Assembly: GCF_963678635.1 (NCBI RefSeq)
Contig: NC_087062.1
Location: 95,659,705-95,723,704, forward strand
Reading direction: 5' to 3'
Length of the DNA stretch: 64,000 nt
Source: Symsagittifera roscoffensis
Lineage: Eukaryota; Xenacoelomorpha; Acoela; Convolutidae
Under the pieces are notes generated by a model. That model was given only the letters and a program-made list of their open reading frames with translations, ran no database searches and was not told the origin of the DNA. Positions within the stretch are counted from its first letter, which is position 1; each line of letters starts with the position of its first letter. Positions 47,131 through 59,276 of this stretch are shown here, one piece after another. A program made the position numbers and the translations under genes.

Positions 47131-48471
47131 ATCTATTACTTTTTTTAATTGATTTTTTCTTCCGAATAACTATTACTCTCAAATGAGTTCTTTGAAGTTG
47201 TATAGGATACACAAACACAAAATGTTGAGAAACTACATGGATCGACCATAGTTGAAAACTTGTGCAAGTTCATCTTTAAATAGAAAACGTGCCAATTAGG
47301 CGTTCACTTTATTGGGACAAAAATAAGGACTCACGATCATATCCCAGTTGGTCTAGCGGTTAGGATTTGTGGCTTTCACCAACAAGACCCGGGTTCGACT
47401 CCAGGACTGGGAAACCTATTACTTTTTTAAATTGATTTTTTCTTCCGAATAAATATTACGCTCAAATGAGTTCTTTGAAGTTGTATAGGATACACGAACA
47501 CAAAAACGTTAAGAAATTAAATGGATTGACGATAGTAGAAAACTTGTTCAACTTCATCTTTGAATAGCAAAACGTGCCACTTAAGCGTTCACTTTATTGG
47601 GACAAAATAAGAACTCAGGATCATACCCCAGTTGTTCTAGCGGTTAGGATTTCTGCATTTCACTCACAAGGCCCGGGTTCGACTCCCGGACTGGGAAACC
47701 TATTACTTTTTTAAATTGATTTTTTTTCGAATAAATATTACGCTCAAATGAGTTCTTTGAAGTTGTATAGGATACACAAACCCAAAATGTTGAGAAACTA
47801 CATGGATCGACCATAGTTGAAAACTTGTGCAAGTTCATCTTTGAATAGAAAACGTGCCAATTAGGCGTTCACTTTATTGGGACAAAAATAAGGACTCACG
47901 ATCATATCCCAGTTGGTCTAGCGGTTAGGATTTGTGGCTTTCACCAACAAGACCCGGGTTCGACTCCAGGACTGGGAAACCTATTACTTTTTTTAAATTG
48001 ATTTTTTCTTCCGAATAAATATTACGCTCAAATGAGTTCTTTGAAGTTGTATAGGATACACGAACACAAAAACGTTGAGAAATTAAATGGATTGACGATA
48101 GTAGAAAACTTGTTCAACTTCATCTTTGAATAGCAAAACGTGCCAATTAAGCGTTCACTTTATTGGGACAAAATAAGAACTCAGGATCATACCCCAGTTG
48201 GTCTAGCGGTTAGGATTTCTGTCTTTCACTCACAAGGCCCGGGTTCGACTCCCGGACTGGGAAACCTATTACTTTTTTTAAATTGATTTTTTTCGAATAA
48301 ATATTACGCTCAAATGAGTTCTTTGAAGTTGTATAGGATACACAAACACAAAATGTTGAGAAACTACATGGATCGACCATAGTTGAAAACTTGTGCAAGT
48401 TCATCTTTGAATAGAAAACGTGCCAATTAGGCGTTCACTTTATTGGGACAAAATAAGAACTCGGGATCATA

Positions 48472-48543
48472 TCCCAGTTGGTCTAGCGGTTAGGATTTGT
48501 GGCTTTCACCCACAAGGCCCGGGTTCGACTCCCGGACTGAGAA
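48472..48543 (+). tRNA. tRNA-Glu(UUC), one acceptor mismatch
   Basis: Reference except ACTGAGA in the 3' acceptor strand, a single C.A mismatch. The anticodon and T arms and both boxes are perfect. Confidence 0.7.
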
Positions 48544-49599
48544 ACCTATTACTTTTTTTAAATTGATTTTTTTCGAATAAATATTACGCTCAAATGAGTT
48601 CTTTGAAGTTGTATAGGATACACAAACACAAAATGTTGAGAAACTACATGGATCGACCATAGTTGAAAACTTGTGCAAGTTCATCTTTGAATAGCAAAAC
48701 GTGCCAATTAAGCGTTCACTTTATTGGGACAAAATAAGAACTCAGGATCATACCTCAGTTGGTCTAGCGGTTAGGATTTCTGTATTTCACTCACAAGGCC
48801 CGGGTTCGACTCCCGGACTGGGAAACCTATTACTTTTTTTAAATTGATTTTTTTTCGAATAAATATTACGCTCAAATGAGTTCTTTGAAGTTGTATAGGA
48901 TACACAAACCCAAAATGTTGAGAAACTACATGGATCGACCATAGTTGAAAACTTGTGCAAGTTCATCTTTGAATAGAAAACGTGCCAATTAGGCGTTCAC
49001 TTTATTGGGACAAAAATAAGGACTCACGATCATATCCCAGTTGGTCTAGCGGTTAGGATTTGTGGCTTTCACCAACAAGACCCGGGTTCGACTCCAGGAC
49101 TGGGAAACCTATTACTTTTTTTAAATTGATTTTTTCTTCCGAATAAATATTACGCTCAAATGAGTTCTTTGAAGTTGTATAGGATACACGAACACAAAAA
49201 CGTTGAGAAATTAAATGGATTGACGATAGTAGAAAACTTGTTCAACTTCATCTTTGAATAGCAAAACGTGCCAATTAAGCGTTCACTTTATTGGGACAAA
49301 ATAAGAACTCAGGATCATACCCCAGTTGGTCTAGCGGTTAGGATTTCTGTCTTTCACTCACAAGGCCCGGGTTCGACTCCCGGACTGGGAAACCTATTAC
49401 TTTTTTTAAATTGATTTTTTTCGAATAAATATTACGCTCAAATGAGTTCTTTGAAGTTGTATAGGATACACAAACACAAAATGTTGAGAAACTACATGGA
49501 TCGACCATAGTTGAAAACTTGTGCAAGTTCATCTTTGAATAGAAAACGTGCCAATTAGGCGTTCACTTTATTGGGACAAAATAAGAACTCGGGATCATA

Positions 49600-49671
49600 T
49601 CCCAGTTGGTCTAGCGGTTAGGATTTGTGGCTTTCACCCACAAGGCCCGGGTTCGACTCCCGGACTGAGAA
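49600..49671 (+). tRNA. tRNA-Glu(UUC), one acceptor mismatch
   Basis: Same tRNA sequence as 48472, one 1,128-bp repeat later, with the shared ACTGAGA change. Confidence 0.7.
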
Positions 49672-51013
49672 ACCTATTACTTTTTTTAAATTGATTTTTT
49701 TCGAATAAATATTACGCTCAAATGAGTTCTTTGAAGTTGTATAGGATACACAAACACAAAATGTTGAGAAACTACATGGATCGACCATAGTTGAAAACTT
49801 GTGCAAGTTCATCTTTGAATAGCAAAACGTGCCAATTAAGCGTTCACTTTATTGGGACAAAATAAGAACTCAGGATCATACCCCAGTTGGTCTAGCGGTT
49901 AGGATTTCTGTCTTTCACTCACAAGGCCCGGGTTCGACTCCCGGACTGGGAAACCTATTACTTTTTTTAATTGATTTTTTCTTCCGAATAAATATTACGC
50001 TCAAATGAGTTCTTTGAAGTTGAATAGGATACACGAACACAAAAACGTTGAGAAATTAAATGGATTGACGATAGTAGAAAACTTGTTCAACTTCATCTTT
50101 GAATAGCAAAACGTGCCAATTAAGCGTTCACTTTATTGGGACAAAATAAGAACTCAGGATCATACCCCAGTTGGTCTAGCGGTTAGGATTTCTGTCTTTC
50201 ACTCACAAGGCCCGGGTTCGACTCCCGGACTGGGAAACCTATTACTTTTTTTAAATTGATTTTTTTTCGAATAAATATTACGCTCAAATGAGTTCTTTGA
50301 AGTTGTATAGGATACACAAACACAAAATGTTGAGAAACTACATGGATCGACCATAGTTGAAAACTTGTGCAAGTTCATCTTTGAATAGAAAACGTGCCAA
50401 TTAGGCGTTCACTTTTTGGGACAGAAATAAGGACTCACGATCATATCCCAGTTCGTCTAGCGGCTAGGAATTGTGGCTTTCACCCACAAGGCCCGGGTTC
50501 GACTCCCGGACTGGGCAATCTATTACTTTTTTTAATTGATTTTTTCTTCCGAATAAATATTACGCTCAAATGAGTTCTTTGAAGTTGTATAGGATACACG
50601 AACACAAAAACGTTGAGAAATTAAATGGATTGACGATAGTAGAAAACTTGTTCAACTTCATCTTTGAATAGCAAAACGTGCCAATTAAGCGTTCACTTTA
50701 TTGGGACAAAATAAGAACTCAGGATCATACCCCAGTTGGTCTAGCGGTTAGGATTTCTGTCTTTCACTCACAAGGCCCGGGTTCGACTCCCGGACTGGGA
50801 AACCTATTACTTTTTTTAAATTGATTTTTTTCGAATAAATATTACGCTCAAATGAGTTCTTTGAAGTTGTATAGGATAGATACACAAACACAAAATGTTG
50901 AGAAACTACATGGATCGACCATAGTTGAAAACTTGTGCAAGTTCATCTTTGAATAGAAAACGTGCCAATTAGGCGTTCACTTTATTGGGACAAAATAAGA
51001 ACTCGGGATCATA

Positions 51014-51085
51014 TCCCAGTTGGTCTAGCGGTTAGGATTTGTGGCTTTCACCCACAAGGCCCGGGTTCGACTCCCGGACTGGGAA
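51014..51085 (+). tRNA. tRNA-Glu(UUC), intact
   Basis: Identical to the reference; fourth member of the first tetramer. Leader AAAATAAGAACTCGGGATCA, trailer ACCTATTAC, then a T7 run. Confidence 0.9.
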
Positions 51086-52142
51086 ACCTATTACTTTTTT
51101 TAATTGATTTTTTCTTCCGAATAAATATTACGCTCAAATGAGTTCTTTGAAGTTGAATAGGATACACGAACACAAAAACGTTGAGAAATTAAATGGATTG
51201 ACGATAGTAGAAAACTTGTTCAACTTCATCTTTGAATAGCAAAACGTGCCAATTAAGCGTTCACTTTATTGGGACAAAATAAGAACTCAGGATCATACCC
51301 CAGTTGGTCTAGCGGTTAGGATTTCTGTCTTTCACTCACAAGGCCCGGGTTCGACTCCCGGACTGGGAAACCTATTACTTTTTTTAAATTGATTTTTTTT
51401 CGAATAAATATTACGCTCAAATGAGTTCTTTGAAGTTGTATAGGATACACAAACACAAAATGTTGAGAAACTACATGGATCGACCATAGTTGAAAACTTG
51501 TGCAAGTTCATCTTTGAATAGAAAACGTGCCAATTAGGCGTTCACTTTTTGGGACAGAAATAAGGACTCACGATCATATCCCAGTTCGTCTAGCGGCTAG
51601 GAATTGTGGCATTCACCCACAAGGCCCGTGTTCGACTCCCGGACTGGGCAATCTATTACTTTTTTTAATTGATTTTTTCTTCCGAATAAATATTACGCTC
51701 ATATGAGTTCTTTGAAGTTGTATAGGATACACGAACACAAAAACGTTGAGAAATTAAATGGATTGACGATAGTAGAAAACTTGTTCAACTTCATCTTTGA
51801 ATAGCAAAACGTGCCAATTAAGCGTTCACTTTATTGGGACAAAATAAGAACTCAGGATCATACCCCAGTTGGTCTAGCGGTTAGGATTTCTGTCTTTCAC
51901 TCACAAGGCCCGGGTTCGACTCCCGGACTGGGAAACCTATTACTTTTTTTAAATTGATTTTTTTCGAATAAATATTACGCTCAAATGAGTTCTTTGAAGT
52001 TGTATAGGATACACAAACACAAAATGTTGAGAAACTACATGGATCGACCATAGTTGAAAACTTGTGCAAGTTCATCTTTGAAAAGAAAACGTGCCAATTA
52101 GGCGTTCACTTTATTGGGACAAAATAAGAACTCGGGATCATA

Positions 52143-52214
52143 TCCCAGTTGGTCTAGCGGTTAGGATTTGTGGCTTTCACCCACAAGGCCCGGGTTCGAC
52201 TCCCGGACTGGGAA
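52143..52214 (+). tRNA. tRNA-Glu(UUC), intact
   Basis: Identical to the reference; second tetramer. The upstream spacer has AAAAGAAAACG where its sister repeats have AATAGAAAACG. Confidence 0.9.
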
Positions 52215-53271
52215 ACCTATTACTTTTTTTAATTGATTTTTTCTTCCGAATAAATATTACGCTCAAATGAGTTCTTTGAAGTTGAATAGGATACACGAAC
52301 ACAAAAACGTTGAGAAATTAAATGGATTGACGATAGTAGAAAACTTGTTCAACTTCATCTTTGAATAGCAAAACGTGCCAATTAAGCGTTCACTTTATTG
52401 GGACAAAATAAGATCTCAGGATCATACCCCAGTTGGTCTAGCGGTTAGGATTTCTGTCTTTCACTCACAAGGCCCGGGTTCGACTCCCGGACTGGGAAAC
52501 CTATTATTTTTTTTAAATTGATTTTTTTTCGAATAAATATTACGCTCAAATGAGTTCTTTGAAGTTGTATAGGATACACAAACACAAAATGTTGAGAAAC
52601 TACATGGATCGACCATAGTTGAAAACTTGTGCAAGTTCATCTTTGAATAGAAAACGTGCCAATTAGGCGTTCACTTTTTGGGACAGAAATAAGGACTCAC
52701 GATCATATCCCAGTTCGTCTAGCGGCTAGGAATTGTGGCTTTCACCCACAAGGCCCGGGTTCGACTCCCGGACTGGGCAATCTATTACTTTTTTTAATTG
52801 ATTTTTTCTTCCGAATAAATATTACGCTCAAATGAGTTCTTTGAAGTTGTATAGGATACACGAACACAAAAACGTTGAGAAATTAAATGGATTGACGATA
52901 GTAGAAAACTTGTTCAACTTCATCTTTGAATAGCAAAACGTGCCAATTAAGCGTTCACTTTATTGGGACAGAATAAGAACTCAGGATCATACCCCAGTTG
53001 GTCTAGCGGTTAGGATTTCTGTCTTTCACTCACAAGGCCCGGGTTCGACTCCCGGACTGGGAAACCTATTACTTTTTTTAAATTGATTTTTTTCGAATAA
53101 ATATTACGCTCAAATGAGTTCTTTGAAGTTGTATAGGATACACAAACACAAAATGTTGAGAAACTACATGGATCGACCATAGTTGAAAACTTGTGCAAGT
53201 TCATCTTTGAATAGAAAACGTGCCAATTAGGCGTTCACTTTATTGGGACAAAATAAGAACTCGGGATAATA

Positions 53272-53343
53272 TCCCAGTTGGTCTAGCGGTTAGGATTTGT
53301 GGCTTTCACCCACAAGGCCCGGGTTCGACTCCCGGACTCGGAA
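53272..53343 (+). tRNA. tRNA-Glu(UUC), one acceptor mismatch
   Basis: Third tetramer. It carries ACTCGGA in the 3' acceptor strand, one C.C mismatch, the only reference-type tetramer member with a stem defect. The leader has GGGATAATA. Confidence 0.7.
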
Positions 53344-53836
53344 ACCTATTACTTTTTTTAATTGATTTTTTCTTCCGAATAAATATTACGCTCAAATGAG
53401 TTCTTTGAAGTTGAATAGGATACACGAACACAAAAACGTTGAGAAATTAAATGGATTGACGATAGTAGAAAACTTGTTCAACTTCATCTTTGAATAGCAA
53501 AACGTGCCAATTAAGCGTTCACTTTATTGGGACAAAATAAGAACTCAGGATCATACCCCAGTTGGTCTAGCGGTTAGGATTTCTGTCTTTCACTCACAAG
53601 GCCCGGGTTCGACTCCCGGACTGGGAAACCTATTACTTTTTTTAAATTGATTTTTTTTCGAATAAATATTACGCTCAAATGAGTTCTTTGAAGTTGTATA
53701 GGATACACAAACACAAAATGTTGAGAAACTACATGGATCGACCATAGTTGAAAACTTGTGCAAGTTCATCTTTGAATAGAAAACGTGCCAATTAGGCGTT
53801 CACTTTTTGGGACAGAAATAAGGACTCACGATCATA

Positions 53837-53908
53837 TCCCAGTTCGTCTAGCGGCTAGGAATTGTGGCTTTCACCCACAAGGCCCGGGTTCGACTCCCGG
53901 ACTGGGAA
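53837..53908 (+). tRNA. Class G copy with restored acceptor pairing
   Basis: It shares the class G D-arm changes but ends ACTGGGAA, so the acceptor pairs fully. Its trailer reads ACCTATTAC like the reference-type members, which suggests gene conversion or crossover from such a member at the 3' end. Confidence 0.5.
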
Positions 53909-54401
53909 ACCTATTACTTTTTTTAATTGATTTTTTCTTCCGAATAAATATTACGCTCAAATGAGTTCTTTGAAGTTGAATAGGATACACGAACACAAAA
54001 ACGTTGAGAAATTAAATGGATTGACGATAGTAGAAAACTTGTTCAACTTCATCTTTGAATAGCAAAACGTGCCAATTAAGCGTTCACTTTATTGGGACAA
54101 AATAAGAACTCAGGATCATACCCCAGTTGGTCTAGCGGTTAGGATTTCTGTCTTTCACTCACAAGGCCCGGGTTCGACTCCCGGACTGGGAAACCTATTA
54201 CTTTTTTTAAATTGATTTTTTTTCGAATAAATATTACGCTCAAATGAGTTCTTTGAAGTTGTATAGGATACACAAACACAAAATGTTGAGAAACTACATG
54301 GATCGACCATAGTTGAAAACTTGTGCAAGTTCATCTTTGAATAAAAAACGTGCCAATTAGGCGTTCACTTTATTGGGACAAAATAAGAACTCGGGATCAT
54401 A

Positions 54402-54473
54402 TCCCAGTTGGTCTAGCGGTTAGGATTTGTGGCTTTCACCCACAAGGCCCGGGTTCGACTCCCGGACTGGGAA
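54402..54473 (+). tRNA. tRNA-Glu(UUC), intact
   Basis: Identical to the reference; fourth tetramer. The upstream spacer carries ATAAAAAACG for ATAGAAAACG. Confidence 0.9.
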
Positions 54474-55530
54474 ACCTATTACTTTTTTTAATTGATTTTT
54501 TCTTCCGAATAAATATTACGCTCAAATGAGTTCTTTGAAGTTGAATAGGATACACGAACACAAAAACGTTGAGAAATTAAATGGATTGACGATAGTAGAA
54601 AACTTGTTCAACTTCATCTTTGAATAGCAAAACGTGCCAATTAAGCGTTCACTTTATTGGGACAAAATAAGAACTCAGGATCATACCCCAGTTGGTCTAG
54701 CGGTTAGGATTTCTGTCTTTCACTCACAAGGCCCGGGTTCGACTCCCGGACTGGGAAACCTATTACTTTTTTTAAATTGATTTTTTTTCGAATAAATATT
54801 ACGCTCAAATGAGTTCTTTGAAGTTGTATAGGATACACAAACACAAAATGTTGAGAAACTACATGGATCGACCATAGTTGAAAACTTGTGCAAGTTCATC
54901 TTTGAATAGAAAACGTGCCAATTAGGCGTTCACTTTTTGGGACAGAAATAAGGACTCACGATCATATCCCAGTTCGTCTAGCGGCTAGGAATTGTGGCTT
55001 TCACCCACAAGGCCCGGGTTCGACTCCCGGACTGGGCAATCTATTACTTTTTTTAATTGATTTTTTCTTCCGAATAAATATTACGCTCAAATGAGTTCTT
55101 TGAAGTTGTATAGGATACACGAACACAAAAACGTTGAGAAATTAAATGGATTGACGATAGTAGAAAACTTGTTCAACTTCATCTTTGAATAGCAAAACGT
55201 GCCAATTAAGCGTTCACTTTATTGGGACAAAATAAGAACTCAGGATCATACCCCAGTTGGTCTAGCGGTTAGGATTTCTGTCTTTCACTCACAAGGCCCG
55301 GGTTCGACTCCCGGACTGGGAAACCTATTACTTTTTTTAAATTGATTTTTTTCGAATAAATATTACGCTCAAATGAGTTCTTTGAAGTTGTATAGGATAC
55401 ACAAACACAAAATGTTGAGAAACTACATGGATCGACCATAGTTGAAAACTTGTGCAAGTTCATCTTTGAATAGAAAACGTGCCAATTAGGCGTTCACTTT
55501 ATTGGGACAAAATAAGAACTCGGGATCATA

Positions 55531-55602
55531 TCCCAGTTGGTCTAGCGGTTAGGATTTGTGGCTTTCACCCACAAGGCCCGGGTTCGACTCCCGGACTGGG
55601 AA
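55531..55602 (+). tRNA. tRNA-Glu(UUC), intact
   Basis: Identical to the reference; fifth tetramer, 1,129 bp from its neighbours on both sides. Confidence 0.9.
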
Positions 55603-56659
55603 ACCTATTACTTTTTTTAATTGATTTTTTCTTCCGAATAAATATTACGCTCAAATGAGTTCTTTGAAGTTGAATAGGATACACGAACACAAAAACGTTG
55701 AGAAATTAAATGGATTGACGATAGTAGAAAACTTGTTCAACTTCATCTTTGAATAGCAAAACGTGCCAATTAAGCGTTCACTTTATTGGGACAAAATAAG
55801 AACTCAGGATCATACCCCAGTTGGTCTAGCGGTTAGGATTTCTGTCTTTCACTCACAAGGCCCGGGTTCGACTCCCGGACTGGGAAACCTATTACTTTTT
55901 TTAAATTGATTTTTTTTCGAATAAATATTACGCTCAAATGAGTTCTTTGAAGTTGTATAGGATACACAAACACAAAATGTTGAGAAACTACATGGATCGA
56001 CCATAGTTGAAAACTTGTGCAAGTTCATCTTTGAATAGAAAACGTGCCAATTAGGCGTTCACTTTTTGGGACAGAAATAAGGACTCACGATCATATCCCA
56101 GTTCGTCTAGCGGCTAGGAATTGTGGCTTTCACCCACAAGGCCCGGGTTCGACTCCCGGACTGGGCAATCTATTACTTTTTTTAATTGATTTTTTCTTCC
56201 GAATAAATATTACGCTCAAATGAGTTCTTTGAAGTTGTATAGGATACACGAACACAAAAACGTTGAGAAATTAAATGGATTGACGATAGTAGAAAACTTG
56301 TTCAACTTCATCTTTGAATAGCAAAACGTGCCAATTAAGCGTTCACTTTATTGGGACAAAATAAGAACTCAGGATCATACCCCAGTTGGTCTAGCGGTTA
56401 GGATTTCTGTCTTTCACTCACAAGGCCCGGGTTCGACTCCCGGACTGGGAAACCTATTACTTTTTTTAAATTGATTTTTTTCGAATAAATATTACGCTCA
56501 AATGAGTTCTTTGAAGTTGTATAGGATACACAAACACAAAATGTTGAGAAACTACATGGATCGACCATAGTTGAAAACTTGTGCAAGTTCATCTTTGAAT
56601 AGAAAACGTGCCAATTAGGCGTTCACTTTATTGGGACAAAATAAGAACTCGGGATCATA

Positions 56660-56731
56660 TCCCAGTTGGTCTAGCGGTTAGGATTTGTGGCTTTCACCCA
56701 CAAGGCCCGGGTTCGACTCCCGGACTGGGAA
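56660..56731 (+). tRNA. tRNA-Glu(UUC), intact
   Basis: Identical to the reference; sixth tetramer. Confidence 0.9.
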
Positions 56732-57787
56732 ACCTATTACTTTTTTTAATTGATTTTTTCTTCCGAATAAATATTACGCTCAAATGAGTTCTTTGAAGTT
56801 GAATAGGATACACGAACACAAAAACGTTGAGAAATTAAATGGATTGACGATAGTAGAACACTTGTTCAACTTCATCTTTGAATAGCAAAACGTGCCAATT
56901 AAGCGTTCACTTTATTGGGACAAAATAAGAACTCAGGATCATACCCCAGTTGGTCTAGCGGTTAGGATTTCTGTCTTTCACTCACAAGGCCCGGGTTCGA
57001 CTCCCGGACTGGGAAACCTATTACTTTTTTTAAATTGATTTTTTTTCGAATAAATATTACGCTCAAATGAGTTCTTTGAAGTTGTATAGGATACACAAAC
57101 ACAAAATGTTGAGAAACTACATGGATCGACCATAGTTGAAAACTTGTGCAAGTTCATCTTTGAATAGAAAACGTGCCAATTAGGCGTTCACTTTTTGGGA
57201 CAGAAATAAGGACTCACGATCATATCCCAGTTCGTCTAGCGGCTAGGAATTGTGGCTTTCACCCACAAGGCCCGGGTTCGACTCCCGGACTGGGCAATCT
57301 ATTACTTTTTTAATTGATTTTTTCTTCCGAATAAATATTACGCTCAAATGAGTTCTTTGAAGTTGTATAGGATACACGAACACAAAAACGTTGAGAAATT
57401 AAATGGATTGACGATAGTAGAAAACTTGTTCAACTTCATCTTTGAATAGCAAAACGTGCCAATTAAGCGTTCACTTTATTGGGACAAAATAAGAACTCAG
57501 GATCATACCCCAGTTGGTCTAGCGGTTAGGATTTCTGTCTTTCACTCACAAGGCCCGGGTTCGACTCCCGGACTGGGAAACCTATTACTTTTTTTAAATT
57601 GATTTTTTTCGAATAAATATTACGCTCAAATGAGTTCTTTGAAGTTGTATAGGATACACAAACACAAAATGTTGAGAAACTACATGGATCGACCATAGTT
57701 GAAAACTTGTGCAAGTTCATCTTTGAATAGAAAACGTGCCAATTAGGCGTTCACTTTATTGGGACAAAATAAGAACTCGGGATCATA

Positions 57788-57859
57788 TCCCAGTTGGTCT
57801 AGCGGTTAGGATTTGTGGCTTTCACCCACAAGGCCCGGGTTCGACTCCCGGACTGGGAA
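57788..57859 (+). tRNA. tRNA-Glu(UUC), intact
   Basis: Identical to the reference; seventh tetramer and the last mismatch-free copy in the window. The regular tetramer ends in the spacer after it. Confidence 0.9.
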
Positions 57860-58066
57860 ACCTATTACTTTTTTAAATTGATTTTTTTCGAATAAATATT
57901 ACGCTCAAATGAGTTCTTTGAAGTTGTATAGGATACACAAACACAAAATGTTGAGAAACTACATGGATCGACCATAGTTGAAAACTTGTGCAAGTTCATC
58001 TTTGAATAGAAAACGTGCCAATTAGGCGTTCACTTTATTGGGACAAAATAAGAACTCCGGATCATA

Positions 58067-58138
58067 TCCCAGTTGGTCTAGCTGTTAGGATTTGTGGCTT
58101 TCACCCACAAGGCCCGGGTTCGACTCCAGGACTGGGAA
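58067..58138 (+). tRNA. tRNA-Glu(UUC), T-stem mismatch
   Basis: Anticodon arm and acceptor are perfect. T stem CCAGG gives one G.A mismatch, and the D loop reads AGCTGTTA, altering the A box to TGGTCTAGCTG. Confidence 0.55.
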
Positions 58139-58632
58139 ACTTATTACTTTTTTTAAATTGATTTTTTCTTCCGAATAAATATTACGCTCAAATGAGTTCT
58201 TTGAAGTTGTATAGGATACACGAACACAAAAACGTTGAGAAATTAAATGGATTGACGATAGTAGAAAACTTGTTCAACTTCATCTTTGAATAGCAAAACG
58301 TGCCAATTAAGCGTTCACTTTATTGGGACAAAATAAGAACTCAGGATCATACCCCAGTTGGTCTAGCGGTTAGGAGTTCTGTCTTTCACTCACAAGGCCC
58401 GGGTTCGACTCCCGGACTGGGAATTCTATTACTTTTTTTAAATTGATTTTTTTCGAATAAATATTACGCTCAAATGAGTTCTTTGAAGTTGTATAGGATA
58501 CACAAACACAAAATGTTGAGAAACTACATGGATCGACCATAGTTGAAAACTTGTGCAAGTTCATCTTTGAATAGAAAACGTGCCAATTTGGCGTTCATTT
58601 TATTGGGACAAAAATAAGAAGTCACGATCATA

Positions 58633-58704
58633 TCCCAGTTGGTCTAGCGGTTAGGATTTGTAGCTTTCACCCACAAGGCCCGGGTTCGACTCCCGGACTG
58701 GGAA
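58633..58704 (+). tRNA. tRNA-Glu(UUC), one anticodon-stem mismatch
   Basis: Reference except TGTAG for TGTGG, one A.C mismatch, the same change that is common in family 1 CUC copies. Acceptor, T arm and boxes are intact. Confidence 0.65.
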
Positions 58705-58922
58705 ATCGATTACTTTTTTTTATTGATTTTTTCTTCCGAATAAATATTACGCTCAAATGAGTTCGAGTTCTTTGAAGTTGTATAGGATACACGAACACCA
58801 AAACGTTGAGAAATTAAATGGATTGACGATAGTAGAAAACTTGTTCAACTTCATCTTTGAATAGCAAAACGTGCCAATTAGGCGTTCACTTTATTGGGAC
58901 AAAATAAGAACTCAGGATCATA

Positions 58923-58994
58923 TCCCAGTTGACCTAGCGGTTAGGATTTGTGGATTTCACCCACAAGGCCCGGGTTCGACTCCCGGACTGGGAA
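58923..58994 (+). tRNA. tRNA-Glu(UUC), altered D arm
   Basis: Acceptor, anticodon and T stems are paired. The D arm starts GACCTAGCGG, so the A box is TGACCTAGCGG and one D pair is changed. Anticodon loop ATTTCAC. Confidence 0.6.
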
Positions 58995-59204
58995 ATCTAT
59001 TAATTTTTTCAATTGATTTTTCTTCCGAATAACTATTACTCTCAAATGAGTTCTTTGAAGTTGTATAGGATACACAAACACAAAATGTTGAGAAACTACA
59101 TGGATCGACCATAGTTGAAATTTTGTGCAAGTTCATCTTTGAATAGAAAACGTGCCAATTAGGCGTTCACTTTATTGGGACAAAAATAAGGAGTCACGAT
59201 CATA

Positions 59205-59276
59205 TCCCAGTTGGTCTAGAGGTTACGATTTGTGGCTTTCACCCACAAGGCCAGGGTTCGACTCCCGGACTGCGAA
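59205..59276 (+). pseudogene. tRNA-Glu(UUC)-like, several mismatches
   Basis: UUC is kept with a perfect anticodon stem, but the T stem reads CAGGG/CCCGG, the acceptor ends ACTGCGA and the D strand reads ACGAT. Confidence 0.5.

Larger units (their letters stand above)
43450..47430 (+). repeat. Seven-monomer higher-order repeat, 1,986 bp, two copies
   Basis: Starts 43652, 43937, 44220, 44505, 44788, 45073 and 45356 recur exactly 1,986 bp later at 45638, 45923, 46206, 46491, 46774, 47059 and 47342. The first member is a 73-nt copy with GCGGTAGAGG in the D loop and T arm ending TGCCAG, the second is class D, and the others alternate class F with CCAGG-type near-intact copies. The copies differ by single bases, for example TCC against TTC at 45073/47059. 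Confidence 0.9.
44220..49106 (+). pseudogene. Class F tRNA-Glu variants (8 copies, listed)
   Basis: Starts 44220, 44788, 45356, 46206, 46774, 47342, 47907 and 49035. The anticodon stem TGTGG/CAACA has a G.A mismatch, the T stem CCGGG/CCAGG has a G.A mismatch, and the variable region reads AGAC. Acceptor and A box are intact, UUC is kept. 46206 has CAACACGACC. Confidence 0.65.
47430..50000 (+). repeat. Four-monomer repeat F-E-near-intact-E, about 1,128 bp, two copies
   Basis: Starts 47907 (F), 48192 (E), 48472 and 48753 (E) recur at 49035 (F), 49320 (E), 49600 and 49881 (E). 47626 (E) precedes. From here on many spacers have TTTTTTTCGAATAAATATT without the CTTCC of the standard trailer. Confidence 0.87.
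50446..57296 (+). pseudogene. Class G tRNA-Glu variants (7 copies, listed)
   Basis: Starts 50446, 51579, 52708, 53837, 54967, 56096 and 57225, one per tetramer. They read GTTCGTCTAGCGGCTAGGAA across the D arm, changing base 9 and the A box start, and the outer D pair is lost. Most end ACTGGGCA, mispairing the terminal acceptor pair; 53837 ends ACTGGGAA and pairs fully. Anticodon and T arms are perfect. 51579 has loop CATTCAC, losing T33. The leader has CACTTTTTGGGACAGAAATA. Confidence 0.65.
50165..57859 (+). repeat. Seven copies of an E-G-E-intact tetramer, about 1,129 bp each
   Basis: Each repeat holds four monomers in the order E, G, E, reference type. Repeat starts are 50165, 51298, 52427, 53556, 54686, 55815 and 56944 (spacing 1,129-1,133; the first is longer because GATA is duplicated at about 50878). 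By eye the repeats are nearly identical, with scattered single-base changes. One monomer in four keeps the mismatch-free tRNA. The reference-type members are 51014, 52143, 53272, 54402, 55531, 56660 and 57788. Confidence 0.92.
40041..58423 (+). pseudogene. Class E tRNA-Glu variants (22 copies, listed)
   Basis: Starts 40041, 43374, 47626, 48192, 48753, 49320, 49881, 50165, 50730, 51298, 51863, 52427, 52992, 53556, 54121, 54686, 55251, 55815, 56380, 56944, 57508 and 58352. They begin CCCCAGT (C.A at the terminal pair; CCTCAGT at 48753) and have anticodon arm TCTGT-CTTTCAC-TCACA with two mismatches. Boxes A and B and the T arm are intact in most and UUC is kept. Copies 40041 and 43374 also have GGTATT for GGATT, and 47626 and 48753 have altered anticodon-arm bases. 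Probably pseudogenes with usable promoters. Confidence 0.65.
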
